From an uncultured Phocaeicola sp. (GTDB lineage: Bacteria > Bacteroidota > Bacteroidia > Bacteroidales > Bacteroidaceae), in NCBI GenBank assembly GCA_948956705.1, contig CARCZS010000001.1:180094-244093 (forward strand): a stretch of DNA of 64,000 bases. The letters run 5' to 3'. The position numbers were made by a program, and so were the translations under genes. A model generated the notes under the pieces. That model searched no databases. It worked only from the letters and a program-made list of their open reading frames with translations, and was not told where the DNA came from. Positions 36,548 to 45,246 of the stretch are shown here, piece by piece (within the stretch, counting starts at the first letter, position 1; each line of letters opens with the position of its first letter).

Positions 36548-37054
36548 TTATTGGTTGTTTAATCGAGATATACGTGATGTAATATAAGATACTTGCTTCC
36601 TATAGGCACAAAGGAATAGCAGTACACCTAAACACAATATAATCCAACAGATATTATCTGTTATAAAATTCTTAATATTTGAGAAAAGGAAAATTAGCTT
36701 GATAATAAGGACTATAGAGAATACAGATATATAGCTCCTGTATTCATTGTTCATTCGACTTAACTGTGTAAGTTTTCCAGATGTATCTTTCAACTCGGCA
36801 TCAGTAAAATCTTTATGTGGCACAAACTTCACAATTTTAAGCATTTTAATTAGAGGCTCAAAAACTAAAGAACTTATCCGAGAGTTTATTATACCAAGAA
36901 AATAGAGGATAACGGCAAGTATCCATATATTATTTGTAAGAGAGAATATATCGCAACCTTCCACGCAAAATTTTAGTAAGGCAGCCAACACTGTGCCCGG
37001 AATTAAATTTGTCAACAAATTGTAGACAGGGATTGATGATATTATTTTTTCCAT
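36548..37054 (-). CDS. Four-helix membrane protein paired with the MBL-fold hydrolase
   Basis: The 168-residue protein has four predicted membrane segments as two hairpins (about 12-31, 42-62, 108-127 and 131-150), with a charged cytoplasmic loop of about 45 residues between them (PHKDFTDAELKDTSGKLTQL). I do not recognise the family. The size and layout resemble small membrane effectors of abortive systems, which permeabilise the inner membrane, but no sequence motif proves it. It is the first gene of a two-gene unit with a hairpin-bearing leader. Confidence 0.65.
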   Translation of the reverse strand: MEKIISSIPVYNLLTNLIPGTVLAALLKFCVEGCDIFSLTNNIWILAVILYFLGIINSRISSLVFEPLIKMLKIVKFVPHKDFTDAELKDTSGKLTQLSRMNNEYRSYISVFSIVLIIKLIFLFSNIKNFITDNICWIILCLGVLLFLCAYRKQVSYITSRISRLNNQ

Positions 37055-37092
37055 TTATTGCATATATTTAATTATAGTGTTTCATTGAACGT

Positions 37093-37144
37093 GTCTGAAG
37101 AGGAATGCTCAATCCTCTATAATTCAGACAACAATGCAAAATTA
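37093..37144 (-). promoter_or_regulatory. -7 element and leader hairpin of the membrane/MBL unit
   Basis: TAATTTTG on the minus strand (37137-37144) fits the -7 consensus; transcription would start near 37130. The RNA would begin with a hairpin: GTCTGAA (37093-37099) pairs with TTCAGAC (37123-37129), and inside it GAGGA (37100-37104) pairs with TCCTC (37113-37117). Confidence 0.5.
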
Positions 37145-37587
37145 CAAAATTCTTTTCATTATTTCATCATTCAACATAGATAAGATACAAAAGGCTGAAG
37201 AAATTGCAGCGAATTTGGGTGATAATAAAAAAGGAAATCACATGAAATACTTATTTTAAAATTATTTCAAAATTTTATGATTGTTTTTTTTGATAGAAAT
37301 ATATATTATGTCCATTAAATATTATAAGTCATCTGCGTATTTTCTACGTAAGTGGCTTTTATTTATGGTCATTTCTTGTGACTGTCTTATGATTCCTTTA
37401 TGATAAGAAGCACTATAATAGAAATCTACTACTGATATTCTCCATTACTAGTATTGATAATCAGCATATAATACTTATGACGATGATGTTTCGTTGCTGT
37501 ATTTTTATGTGATGTATTACACCACAAAATCAGTATTTGAAATCGCTGTTACTTTGCCGAAAAATCAAACAGTAAACAAGTAATTAT
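37145..37587. other. Non-coding stretch between cargo unit and excisionase-like gene
   Basis: No gene is seen in 443 AT-rich bases. A weak promoter-like TTACTTTG lies at 37549-37556, 32 bp before the next ATG, but lacks one base of the -7 consensus. Confidence 0.45.
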
Positions 37588-37947
37588 ATGAGCGAGAAGA
37601 ACATTACATTTGAAGATTTGCCCAAAGCAATGTCGTGGATGATGGATAAGTTAAATGAATTGGATTCCAAGATTGACAGTCTGAACAATCCAAGTCCCAA
37701 TGTTCCAACCGAGCAATGGATGAACCTTAAAGAACTGTGTGATTATATTCCCAGTCACCCGGCAGAACAAACTGTGTATGGTTGGACGAGTTGCCATCTA
37801 ATTCCATTTCACAAAAGAGGAAAGCGTATCATGTTCCTTAAATCTGAAATAGATGAGTGGCTTCATGCTGGCAAAATAAAATCTGAGAAAGATTTGGAAG
37901 ATGAAGCTGCCCAATTCATAAAGTCAAAAAGAAATACCAGGTTCTAA
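37588..37947 (+). CDS. Excisionase-like helix-turn-helix protein (element A)
   Basis: The 119-residue protein has an N-terminal coiled coil (about 10-33) and a MerR/excisionase-like HTH: WMNLKELCDYIPSHPAEQTVYGW, then KRGKRIMFLKSEIDEWL. Proteins of this type bind element ends or the replication region in Bacteroides mobilizable elements. The stop codon overlaps the start of the next gene (TAATG). Its counterpart in element B is at 58192-58545 with the same layout. Confidence 0.8.
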   Translation: MSEKNITFEDLPKAMSWMMDKLNELDSKIDSLNNPSPNVPTEQWMNLKELCDYIPSHPAEQTVYGWTSCHLIPFHKRGKRIMFLKSEIDEWLHAGKIKSEKDLEDEAAQFIKSKRNTRF

Positions 37948-39320
37948 TGGATGCAACCAATTTATGCAATGCACTCAGAATGGAATTTGAAGGGGTCTTT
38001 GAAAGCAAGATTCCTTTGGATGCTTTTCCTGCCAAAATTCAAGATATGATATTGGCTTTAGCACGGCAAGAAAATTATTCCATTGAGTACATGATGGCTT
38101 CTCTTTTGGTGGCAGTATCAACCGCTATTGGCAACGCTGTCAATATCCGTATTCGTGGTGGATGGATTAGTAATTCTGCCCTTTATATGATATTGGTAGG
38201 TCGTCCCGGAATGGGTAAAACTCCACCTCTGGATTTCGCATTCCGTCCCATCCGAAAGCATGATGCTAAAATCATCAAACAATTCAAATTGGATATGGAG
38301 CATTATAATAGCTTGGTTGAAAACGGCAAAGCTAAAAAAGACAACTCCTCTCCACTACCAGACAAACCTATTTTACGAAGAACTATCATATCCGATTTTA
38401 CTCCGGAGGCTTTAATGCGTGCGCTTGATGATAATCAACGAGGTATCGTGGTATATGTAGATGAAATCATGGGAATGTTTAATGCCGTGAATCAATATAG
38501 TAAAGGGCAACTTATTGAGCAACTATTGACCGCCTTCAGCGGAAAACCGCTGGATATTTCAAGGTGTAGTATGCCTATACCGATTCATATAGAACACCCC
38601 TTTATAAATATAGTCGGTACAATGCAAACAACTCGTATGCACGAACTAATAGAGAAAGGTTATAAAGACAATGGGTTGATAGATAGGATAATTTTTGTAT
38701 ATCCATCCTCACAAGAAATTTCTGATTGGCAATTGGATGAAGATTCATCCTCCGCATCTTTTGATAAATACTCTGCTATGTGGGAATCTATCATTAACAA
38801 AGTAATTAGCTTACCTTTTACAGAGACAGAGGATAATGGATTAACACAAAAAATATTGGACTTTTCTTCGGAAGCCAAAGCCTTTTTTACAAACTGGCGT
38901 AACGAGGCGATTCGAGCTGTCAATCAAATCCAAGATGATGGACTCGTGGATAGCAGAGTGATTAAGGCTCCTATGATTACTGCTCGTTTGGCTTTAGTCT
39001 TGCAAATTCTTCGTTGGGCTTGTGATGAAGTCCACAAGGATTTTGTAGATATAGACTCAGCCAAATCAGCTATTGCATTGAGTGAATACTTTGAGAACTG
39101 TTACGTCAACATCCAGAAATATATGTTGAGAGAGAGCGTTGAACCACAAAAGAGAGAATTGCTTGATTGCCTTTCCGCAAATTTTACTACTGCCGATGCT
39201 CTTCAAGCCGGGAAAGAAGTGGGGCTGTCTGAACGGTCAGTAATGTATTCGTTGGTCAATCTTGCTACGAATAAGATTATCAAGAAGGTAAAGCGAGGTG
39301 AATATGAGAAACTGCAATAA
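37947..39320 (+). CDS. DUF3987 P-loop ATPase, replication protein of element A
   Basis: The 457-residue protein has a Walker A motif in LVGRPGMGKTPP (about 88-100) and a Walker B-like VVYVDEIMGMF (about 170). This is the DUF3987 helicase/primase-associated fold common in Bacteroides mobilizable elements. The C-terminus is a winged-helix-like domain. It overlaps the excisionase-like gene by one base and ends within a field of short repeats, followed by a TOPRIM primase gene. The set likely unwinds and primes the excised circle. Confidence 0.83.
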   Translation: MDATNLCNALRMEFEGVFESKIPLDAFPAKIQDMILALARQENYSIEYMMASLLVAVSTAIGNAVNIRIRGGWISNSALYMILVGRPGMGKTPPLDFAFRPIRKHDAKIIKQFKLDMEHYNSLVENGKAKKDNSSPLPDKPILRRTIISDFTPEALMRALDDNQRGIVVYVDEIMGMFNAVNQYSKGQLIEQLLTAFSGKPLDISRCSMPIPIHIEHPFINIVGTMQTTRMHELIEKGYKDNGLIDRIIFVYPSSQEISDWQLDEDSSSASFDKYSAMWESIINKVISLPFTETEDNGLTQKILDFSSEAKAFFTNWRNEAIRAVNQIQDDGLVDSRVIKAPMITARLALVLQILRWACDEVHKDFVDIDSAKSAIALSEYFENCYVNIQKYMLRESVEPQKRELLDCLSANFTTADALQAGKEVGLSERSVMYSLVNLATNKIIKKVKRGEYEKLQ

Positions 39321-39419
39321 ACGATACCTTTTGCACTTTGCAGTTGTTGCAGTTTGCATATTGTCCCATATAACTTTCTGCAAAACTGCAATAAGTGCAA
39401 ACTGCACGGACTGCAATAA
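39311..39419. repeat. Iteron-like repeats ahead of the primase gene
   Basis: ACTGCAATAA occurs three times (39311-39320, 39385-39394, 39410-39419), and the inverted core TTGCAGT twice (39338-39344, 39347-39353). The field sits between the DUF3987 and TOPRIM primase genes and could be an origin or a repressor site. The primase ATG is 15 bp past the last copy. Confidence 0.55.
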
Positions 39420-39433
39420 CAAAACGATGAAGT

Positions 39434-40453
39434 ATGACTGAATATAGATTTTCTCTTCAAAAATATAAACGAGGTACAAAGCTATCATGTCCGAAGTGTG
39501 GAAAGAAGCAATGCTTTGTCAGGTATATAGATAGTCAAGGAGAAATAACCTTTCCTGATTATGTGGGTAGATGTGACCATGAACAATCTTGTCAATACCA
39601 TTACACTCCATCAGATTATTTCCATGATAATCCAATGTTGGCGGACAGCAATAAGAATAGTTTTGTTGAAGTTCGCAAATCCCAACCATATTTGCCACCT
39701 CCCATTTCTTTTATTGACAAAGAACTAATGGAACGAACTCTTACTAACTACGGTATGAATCCATTGTACATTTACCTGTCAGGGATATTGGGCAAAGACG
39801 AGACTTCTCGGATATTCCAACTATATCATATTGGCACATCAAAGAAGTGGGGCGGTTCTACTGTCTATTGGCAAATTGATTGGCAGGGTAATGTACGAAC
39901 AGGGAAGATAATGTTGTACGATGCAGAAACAGGACATCGGACAAAAGAGCCAAGAAGTTATGTTAGTTGGGTACATACAGAGCTGAATCTCCCAAACTAC
40001 AATTTGAAGCAATGTTTGTTTGGCGAACATCTGTTGTCTGAGATTCCGACTAAACCAGTAGCTATTGTGGAAAGTGAAAAATCTGCTTTGGTAGCTACCC
40101 ATTATATGCCGGAGTTTATATGGTTGGCAACAGGTGGAATACACGGATGCTTCAATTCTGACGTGGTAAGTGTGTTGAAAGGTCGGTCAGTTATGCTATG
40201 CCCGGATTTGGGTGCAAGAGAGGTTTGGCAAACCAAGATGGCTTTACTCATTTCCGTATGTTCTAAAGTTGTATTGAGTGATAGTTTGGAACAATGCGCC
40301 ACAGACGAACAGCGCAAGAACGGACTTGATATTGCGGATTTCTTATTGATGACTGAAACACCTGCGATGATACTTCAAAAGATGATAAAGCGAAATCCAA
40401 ACCTACAAACTTTGATTGACTACTTGCATTTGGAACTGGTAGATTCCGGTTAG
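39434..40453 (+). CDS. TOPRIM primase-like protein (DUF6371 type)
   Basis: The 339-residue protein has an N-terminal zinc-finger-like CPKCGKKQC...CDHEQSCQYH (about 19-53) and a central DUF6371-like region. A TOPRIM fold follows, with AIVESEKSALVATH (catalytic Glu) and SVMLCPDLGA (Asp). It would lay down primers for replication of the excised element. Element B lacks a homologue and has a VirE-N/PriCT pair in its place. Confidence 0.82.
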   Translation: MTEYRFSLQKYKRGTKLSCPKCGKKQCFVRYIDSQGEITFPDYVGRCDHEQSCQYHYTPSDYFHDNPMLADSNKNSFVEVRKSQPYLPPPISFIDKELMERTLTNYGMNPLYIYLSGILGKDETSRIFQLYHIGTSKKWGGSTVYWQIDWQGNVRTGKIMLYDAETGHRTKEPRSYVSWVHTELNLPNYNLKQCLFGEHLLSEIPTKPVAIVESEKSALVATHYMPEFIWLATGGIHGCFNSDVVSVLKGRSVMLCPDLGAREVWQTKMALLISVCSKVVLSDSLEQCATDEQRKNGLDIADFLLMTETPAMILQKMIKRNPNLQTLIDYLHLELVDSG

Positions 40454-40543
40454 TGATGTGTTTTTGGAGAAGCCAAACTAAGGGGAAAGTAAAACTATTG
40501 ATTATCCAAATAGATATAGGTGACAATAGCCACTCTTAAAGTT

Positions 40544-40690
40544 GACAGACAAATGGCATAGTTCGGACAAAGACAATGCTTGCATTTAAGATATGTAATG
40601 CCCCATTTTTAATGGGTATTCTATGCAAGAAGTACCACCGTCCGACAAAATAGTTTCACTCATTTGTCGTCTTGGAGGCTTCTTGCATTA
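40544..40690. other. Candidate origin of transfer (oriT) of element A
   Basis: Gene-free interval 40454-40748, directly upstream of the mobilization genes, rich in inverted repeats: GACAAATG (40548-40555) with CATTTGTC (40661-40668), CCCATT (40602-40607) with AATGGG (40611-40616), and ATGCAAGAAG (40623-40632) with CTTCTTGCAT (40679-40688). Position and structure suit an oriT; the nick site is not identified. Confidence 0.45.
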
Positions 40691-40748
40691 CTCGCAGGCT
40701 CGCAATGGATAGAACACTTTTAGAAATAAATTCCAGTTATAAACGCTT

Positions 40749-41123
40749 ATGAATATACAACAAGACAATAGCAAACAGAATGCTCGTACTCGTCATATAG
40801 ACATTCGTTTGACTCAAAAAGAGTATGAAGCGATAGTAGAAAAAGCAGCCGAATGTGGACTGACACTTAGCAACTACGGACGAAGATTATTGCAAAATCA
40901 CCATCCAAACAAACGACTTTCAGACAAGGAAGTACAAGGATTGAACTCTTTATCGGATGCACGAGCCGACCTTATCCGCATTCAGAATGTACTCAAAAGT
41001 AAACCTGATGAGATTAAAAAACGATACTTCCGAGATGAAGATTATATGCGTGCTTGGATAGAAGCAGTAAATAGGCTTATTGTCCGATGGGGACAAATAC
41101 GAGATAGTATAAATCAAATTTGA
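40749..41123 (+). CDS. Relaxosome accessory protein, MobB/MobC type (element A)
   Basis: The 124-residue protein has an N-terminal ribbon-helix-helix (TRHIDIRLTQKEYEAIVEKA) and the mobilization family phrase GLTLSNYGRRLLQNHHP. The C-terminal helix region resembles the MobC-type relaxosome family. Such proteins bind oriT and help the relaxase nick. The relaxase gene starts 4 bp downstream. Element B has a matching gene at 60996-61364. Confidence 0.85.
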   Translation: MNIQQDNSKQNARTRHIDIRLTQKEYEAIVEKAAECGLTLSNYGRRLLQNHHPNKRLSDKEVQGLNSLSDARADLIRIQNVLKSKPDEIKKRYFRDEDYMRAWIEAVNRLIVRWGQIRDSINQI

Positions 41124-41127
41124 AATT

Positions 41128-42327
41128 ATGATAGCACAAGGAAACGCAATTTCTCATGGAGCACGAGCTATTGAGTATTCCATAGATAAAGACAAAGCCC
41201 GGCTCGTTAAGGTGAATGACTTGCCGGAAAATATAGAACCTTTGGCTATGTGGTCACGAATGATGCAACACCAGCATCAATGTATGAAGGACAGATATAA
41301 TCCGAAACCCATAACGCTGAACGCACTGCGCTTTGAGATTTCTCCAGCCAAAGAAGAATCGGCAGGGTGGACAATGACGGATTGGCAGAATTTGGCGGAT
41401 GAGTTTATCGCCGTGCTTGATAGCATTGACAGAAGATGTGGCAAACCAGATAGTCATCTTAAACCGACCAATATCAAAAATAGCCAGTATGTTGTTTCAC
41501 TACACACTGACAGCAAAAGTGGCATCCCTCACTTGCACATTGTGGCTAACCGTATAGACAATATGGGCAAAACAAACGATGCGCACTATATTGGTGAACG
41601 TGCCGTTCATGCTGCCAACATCATCAATGAGAGACGTGGCTGGGTGCAATCCGTGCAACGTCGTGATGAGAATATTCAGCAAATCAGTGAAGACTGCATC
41701 GCCATTTTGAAAGCTATGCCAGAATTTGATTGGGAAACTTATTGCCAGATGTTAAACGCCAAAGGGTATGATATTAAGTTGACAAAAGACGATGAGGGAG
41801 TGGTTAAAGGCTATGCTATACGAAAAGGAAATTCCATTTATAAATCTTCAATATTGGGTAAAAGTCGAAAATTAATGCCATCAAAAATTGAAGCGACTTG
41901 GGCTGGATTACATGCTTCTAAGGAACAAATTCCCATTCAACCAACAGAAACAGAAGCACAAACAAAGGCACATAATAATAAAGAAGTGGTTATTCTGTCA
42001 AATCCTATAACTCATCACTATTCCATGTCTGTAGATGGAGAGCAATTTGAGGTTGATATACCAGATATGGTTAAGTCTGTCTTTGACGAAGAGTTTGGAA
42101 GCCTTGATGAAGAAGTCAAACAGACCAATTTATTCAAAGTTGCCGCCTTACTATTTGCCGGATATTTGGATGCTGCCACTTCTATGGCGGCTTCAAGCGG
42201 AGGTGGTGGCAGTCCCGGTGATGGATGGGGCAAAGATAAGGACGATGATGAGCGTAACTGGGCTATTCGTTGTGCAAAAATGGCAAAATGGCTCTGTAAG
42301 CCGATTAAGCGTAGCAGGGGTAGATAG
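41128..42327 (+). CDS. MobA-type relaxase (element A)
   Basis: The 399-residue relaxase nicks oriT and leads DNA transfer. The metal-binding motif is PHLHIVANRID (His135, His137), and an N-terminal motif with the likely Tyr is in GARAIEYSIDK. The C-terminus is glycine-rich (SSGGGGSPGDGWGKDKDDD) and basic, as in Bacteroides MobA-like proteins. It forms a unit with the upstream accessory gene and the downstream coiled-coil protein. Confidence 0.88.
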   Translation: MIAQGNAISHGARAIEYSIDKDKARLVKVNDLPENIEPLAMWSRMMQHQHQCMKDRYNPKPITLNALRFEISPAKEESAGWTMTDWQNLADEFIAVLDSIDRRCGKPDSHLKPTNIKNSQYVVSLHTDSKSGIPHLHIVANRIDNMGKTNDAHYIGERAVHAANIINERRGWVQSVQRRDENIQQISEDCIAILKAMPEFDWETYCQMLNAKGYDIKLTKDDEGVVKGYAIRKGNSIYKSSILGKSRKLMPSKIEATWAGLHASKEQIPIQPTETEAQTKAHNNKEVVILSNPITHHYSMSVDGEQFEVDIPDMVKSVFDEEFGSLDEEVKQTNLFKVAALLFAGYLDAATSMAASSGGGGSPGDGWGKDKDDDERNWAIRCAKMAKWLCKPIKRSRGR

Positions 42328-42353
42328 TATTTCATTTATAATCACATAGAACC

Positions 42354-42932
42354 ATGCGTAAAAGTAAATATGACCAATCTCCTTTACCAGTGCAGGGTAG
42401 TAAGTGCATAGATAAAGATGATAACATTAGCAAAATTGAAAATCGTGTTGATTTTGAAACCGAGCTTGTAAATCTCACGAATCAGATTAAGGACATCAAA
42501 GATGTTATCCAAGAATTGAGACAGATAAAAGCATTTGTAGATGCTTCAGTGTTAACTTTTGAAGAATCGGCACAGGTTCTCAATGCTGCTGTAAAAACAT
42601 TTGACAATATCTCTGATACTATTTGCCATGCAATTATTCAGACGGAGAATACTGTTATAAATGTCAAACTTAGCGATGAGGATAAGGCTGTTCTTGCTGA
42701 ATATCGCCATAGATTGATTGAGGCAGAAAAATCTTTATTTGAGAAGCAGATAACAGAATTGAAGGCACTTCATACTAATCACTGGAAAGAAGTCTATAAA
42801 TATGTAAAATCTGACACTTCGTTTTCTCTTAATGGCAGGATAGCCAAATGTGCCATTGTCGGATTCTGGATATTGTATGCGTATTTTTGTTTGACACTGG
42901 GAGGATTGATAATTTATATGAAGTTCTTTTAG
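42354..42932 (+). CDS. Coiled-coil membrane protein of the mobilization unit (element A)
   Basis: The 192-residue protein is mostly helical, with a long coiled coil (about 25-85 and 105-140) and one C-terminal membrane segment (about 166-187, AIVGFWILYAYFCLTLGGLI). I recognise no family. A similarly built protein lies at the same place in element B (62247-62885). It may tether the relaxosome to the membrane or to a helper coupling protein; that is inference from position. Confidence 0.7.
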   Translation: MRKSKYDQSPLPVQGSKCIDKDDNISKIENRVDFETELVNLTNQIKDIKDVIQELRQIKAFVDASVLTFEESAQVLNAAVKTFDNISDTICHAIIQTENTVINVKLSDEDKAVLAEYRHRLIEAEKSLFEKQITELKALHTNHWKEVYKYVKSDTSFSLNGRIAKCAIVGFWILYAYFCLTLGGLIIYMKFF

Positions 42933-42972
42933 AGGAATTTGGAAGGATGGGCTGACCAACCTTCCAAATACA

Positions 42973-43779
42973 TCACCATGTTATGACCTTATCAACAATC
43001 TCTTGTTGTTCGGCACTGCTACGCCTCAAATAAATGCGAGTGGTCTCAATGCTTTCATGTCCCATCAGGTCAGCAAGCAAAGAAATATCGTTGAACTTCT
43101 CCAAAAAATTCTTGGCAAAGCGATGGCGAAACGAATGAGGATAAACCACCTTCTCATTCAAACCATATTTTGTGGCATAGTTTTTTAACTGCTGCGCAAT
43201 ACCTCTGGTGGTGATACGCTCGCCAAAGCGATTGAGGAATAGATAACCGCTTGTACGATTGGTACTATTGAGCCACTCCGTAGCTTCCTTGCGGAGTGAT
43301 TTAGGAATATAGATACGGCGTATCTTGCCACCTTTGGTATAGATGTCAAAATAACCTATCTGCACGTGTTCCACCTTCATTTGTATAAGTTCACTGACTC
43401 TTGCACCTGTGGCTGCGAGAAAACGAACAACGAAATACCATTCTTGGTTTTCTTCTTTTTTTAGTTTGTTTTTCAGAAAAGCGTAGTCGGCATTGCTGAT
43501 TACATTTTCTAGATAACTACGCTGTTGTACCTTGACAGATTTTAATCTCAAACGAGATTTATTCATATAGTCAAGATACTTGTTCATTGCCTGAATACGT
43601 AGATTTACAGTTTTAGGCTTGAACTTCTCAATGAGATAAGTTTTATACACAAGCAAATTACGCTTGTTCAGTTCCTTGTGACGAGAATAATACTCTTTTA
43701 CGGCATAGTGGTAAGCTGCAATCGTATTCTCCGCCATATTCCCTTGACGAAGATACGTTTCAAAATTTTCAATGTTCAT
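42973..43779 (-). CDS. Tyrosine recombinase, candidate hsdS invertase
   Basis: The start at 43779 (MNIENFETYL) gives 268 residues; an in-frame ATG at 43809 adds ten unlikely residues. The catalytic residues are placed by motif: Arg in ATGARVSEL, HSFRHRF (His, Arg), LMGHESIET (His) and the nucleophile Tyr in TTRIYLRR. It is much shorter than the element integrase and faces away from the adjacent hsdS cassettes. This is the layout of DNA-inversion recombinases that shuffle type I specificity genes in Bacteroides. It most likely acts at the inverted repeats at 43848/47122 and 45227/46296. Confidence 0.87.
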   Translation of the reverse strand: MNIENFETYLRQGNMAENTIAAYHYAVKEYYSRHKELNKRNLLVYKTYLIEKFKPKTVNLRIQAMNKYLDYMNKSRLRLKSVKVQQRSYLENVISNADYAFLKNKLKKEENQEWYFVVRFLAATGARVSELIQMKVEHVQIGYFDIYTKGGKIRRIYIPKSLRKEATEWLNSTNRTSGYLFLNRFGERITTRGIAQQLKNYATKYGLNEKVVYPHSFRHRFAKNFLEKFNDISLLADLMGHESIETTRIYLRRSSAEQQEIVDKVITW

Positions 43780-43784
43780 GTCTA

Positions 43785-43826
43785 ATACATTATTGGTTAA
43801 ACAATTCATTATCGTTAATAATGTAT
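43785..43826. repeat. Inverted repeat between recombinase and hsdS cassette
   Basis: ATACATTATT (43785-43794) and AATAATGTAT (43817-43826) are exact complements. They flank the recombinase start region and could be an operator or accessory recombinase site. Confidence 0.5.
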
Positions 43827-45246
43827 GGTATTTACAAATTCATTGAGTTCCTATTATGAGAAGTTTCTCGCTACTGGGGAGGTGAAGTGCATTGACGAGG
43901 AGATTCCGTTTGAAATACCTGCTACTTGGGAATGGTGTAGATTAGGATATATTTTCTCACATTGCACAGGAAAGGCTTTGAACGGCACTAATAGAAAAGG
44001 AAATTTATACACATATATTACTACATCGAATCTCTATTGGGATAGATTTGAATTATCTTCCTTAAAAGAAATGTATTTTACTGAAGAGGAATTGGGAAAA
44101 TGTACAGCTACTAAAGGCGACTTATTGGTATGCGAGGGTGGAGATATTGGAAGAAGTGCAATATGGAATTATGACTATAACATTAGGATTCAAAATCATA
44201 TTCATAAACTGCGGTCTTACATCCCATTGTGTACACGATTTTTCTACTATGTAATGTATTTATACAAGGGCATAGGTTATATCGGTGGCAAAGGAATTGG
44301 AATCCAAGGATTATCATCTGGGGCATTGCACAATATTCTTATCCCTACTCCTTCAATTAACGAGCAAAAGCGTATTATTTCTCAAATAGAAGCAATTATG
44401 CCAATCGCTGTCAAATACGAAAAATCTCAAGAAGAATTAAATCAACTAAACGATAGCATTCATAATAGGCTTAGAAAATCCATTCTTCAAGAAGCAATCC
44501 AAGGCAAACTCGTCCCTCAGATTCCGGAAGAAAGAACTGCACAAGAATTACTTGAGCAGATACGGCAGGAGAAACAAAAGCTCGTAAAAGAGGGCAAGCT
44601 AAAGAAGTTTGCACTGTCTGATTCTGTTATCTATAAAGGTGACGATAACAAGTACTTCGAGAAGAATGGAAATACGGAAATGAATATTACTGACGAGATT
44701 CCATTTGAAATACCTGATAGCTGGAGTTGGGTAAGACTTAACGATATATGTTCTTATATCCAAAGAGGGAAGTCACCTAAATACTCTCTGATAAAGAAAT
44801 ACCCTGTTGTAGCGCAAAAGTGTAATCAATGGAGTGGTTTCTCAATAGATAAAGCCCAATTCATAGATCCAGATACTTTATCATCGTATGGTGAAGAACG
44901 TATTTTACAGGACGGAGATTTAATGTGGAACTCTACAGGATTGGGAACATTAGGACGAATGGCAATTTATTGTAGTACCTTAAACCCGTATGAATTGGCT
45001 GTGGCAGATAGTCATGTTACTGTTATAAGAGCAATGAAAAAGTTTGTTCTGCCACAATACCTTTATTACTATTTCACAAGCAATACGGTACAATCTGTAA
45101 TAGAAGATAAATCGGATGGTAGCACAAAACAAAAGGAGCTTGCAACTGCTACAGTAAAAACTTATCTAGTTCCGATTCCACCTCTGATGGAGCAAAGCCG
45201 AATTATCTCAAAGATTGAGCAATTAGCAAGTATTATGAGAGGATAA
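43825..45246 (+). CDS. Silent hsdS cassette with two target-recognition domains
   Basis: The 473-residue frame is a type I specificity protein without its conserved N-terminus. It begins near YYEKFLATGEVKCIDEEIPF and holds TRD1 (about 33-210), a central conserved helix region (KSILQEAIQGKLVPQIPEE, about 217-290) and TRD2 (about 295-470). Homology to the complete hsdS on the other strand starts abruptly at 43848, at the inverted repeat. The first codons (43825-43847) are non-homologous, so it is probably not expressed until inverted onto the expressed 5' end. The end IISKIEQLASIMRG is a natural HsdS C-terminus. Confidence 0.85.
   Translation: MVFTNSLSSYYEKFLATGEVKCIDEEIPFEIPATWEWCRLGYIFSHCTGKALNGTNRKGNLYTYITTSNLYWDRFELSSLKEMYFTEEELGKCTATKGDLLVCEGGDIGRSAIWNYDYNIRIQNHIHKLRSYIPLCTRFFYYVMYLYKGIGYIGGKGIGIQGLSSGALHNILIPTPSINEQKRIISQIEAIMPIAVKYEKSQEELNQLNDSIHNRLRKSILQEAIQGKLVPQIPEERTAQELLEQIRQEKQKLVKEGKLKKFALSDSVIYKGDDNKYFEKNGNTEMNITDEIPFEIPDSWSWVRLNDICSYIQRGKSPKYSLIKKYPVVAQKCNQWSGFSIDKAQFIDPDTLSSYGEERILQDGDLMWNSTGLGTLGRMAIYCSTLNPYELAVADSHVTVIRAMKKFVLPQYLYYYFTSNTVQSVIEDKSDGSTKQKELATATVKTYLVPIPPLMEQSRIISKIEQLASIMRG
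43848..43871 (+). repeat. Inversion site IR1, cassette copy
   Basis: 24 bases identical in inverted orientation to 47122-47145. It starts TTCCTATTATGAG and ends TTTCTCGC, and partial identity continues for about 50 bp. The bases just before it differ completely between the two copies. Confidence 0.8.

Noticed and set aside
39321..39433. Inverted TGCAGT words as a transcription terminator
   Set aside because: No T-run follows either stem and the next gene is co-oriented and close; iteron or operator is the better reading.
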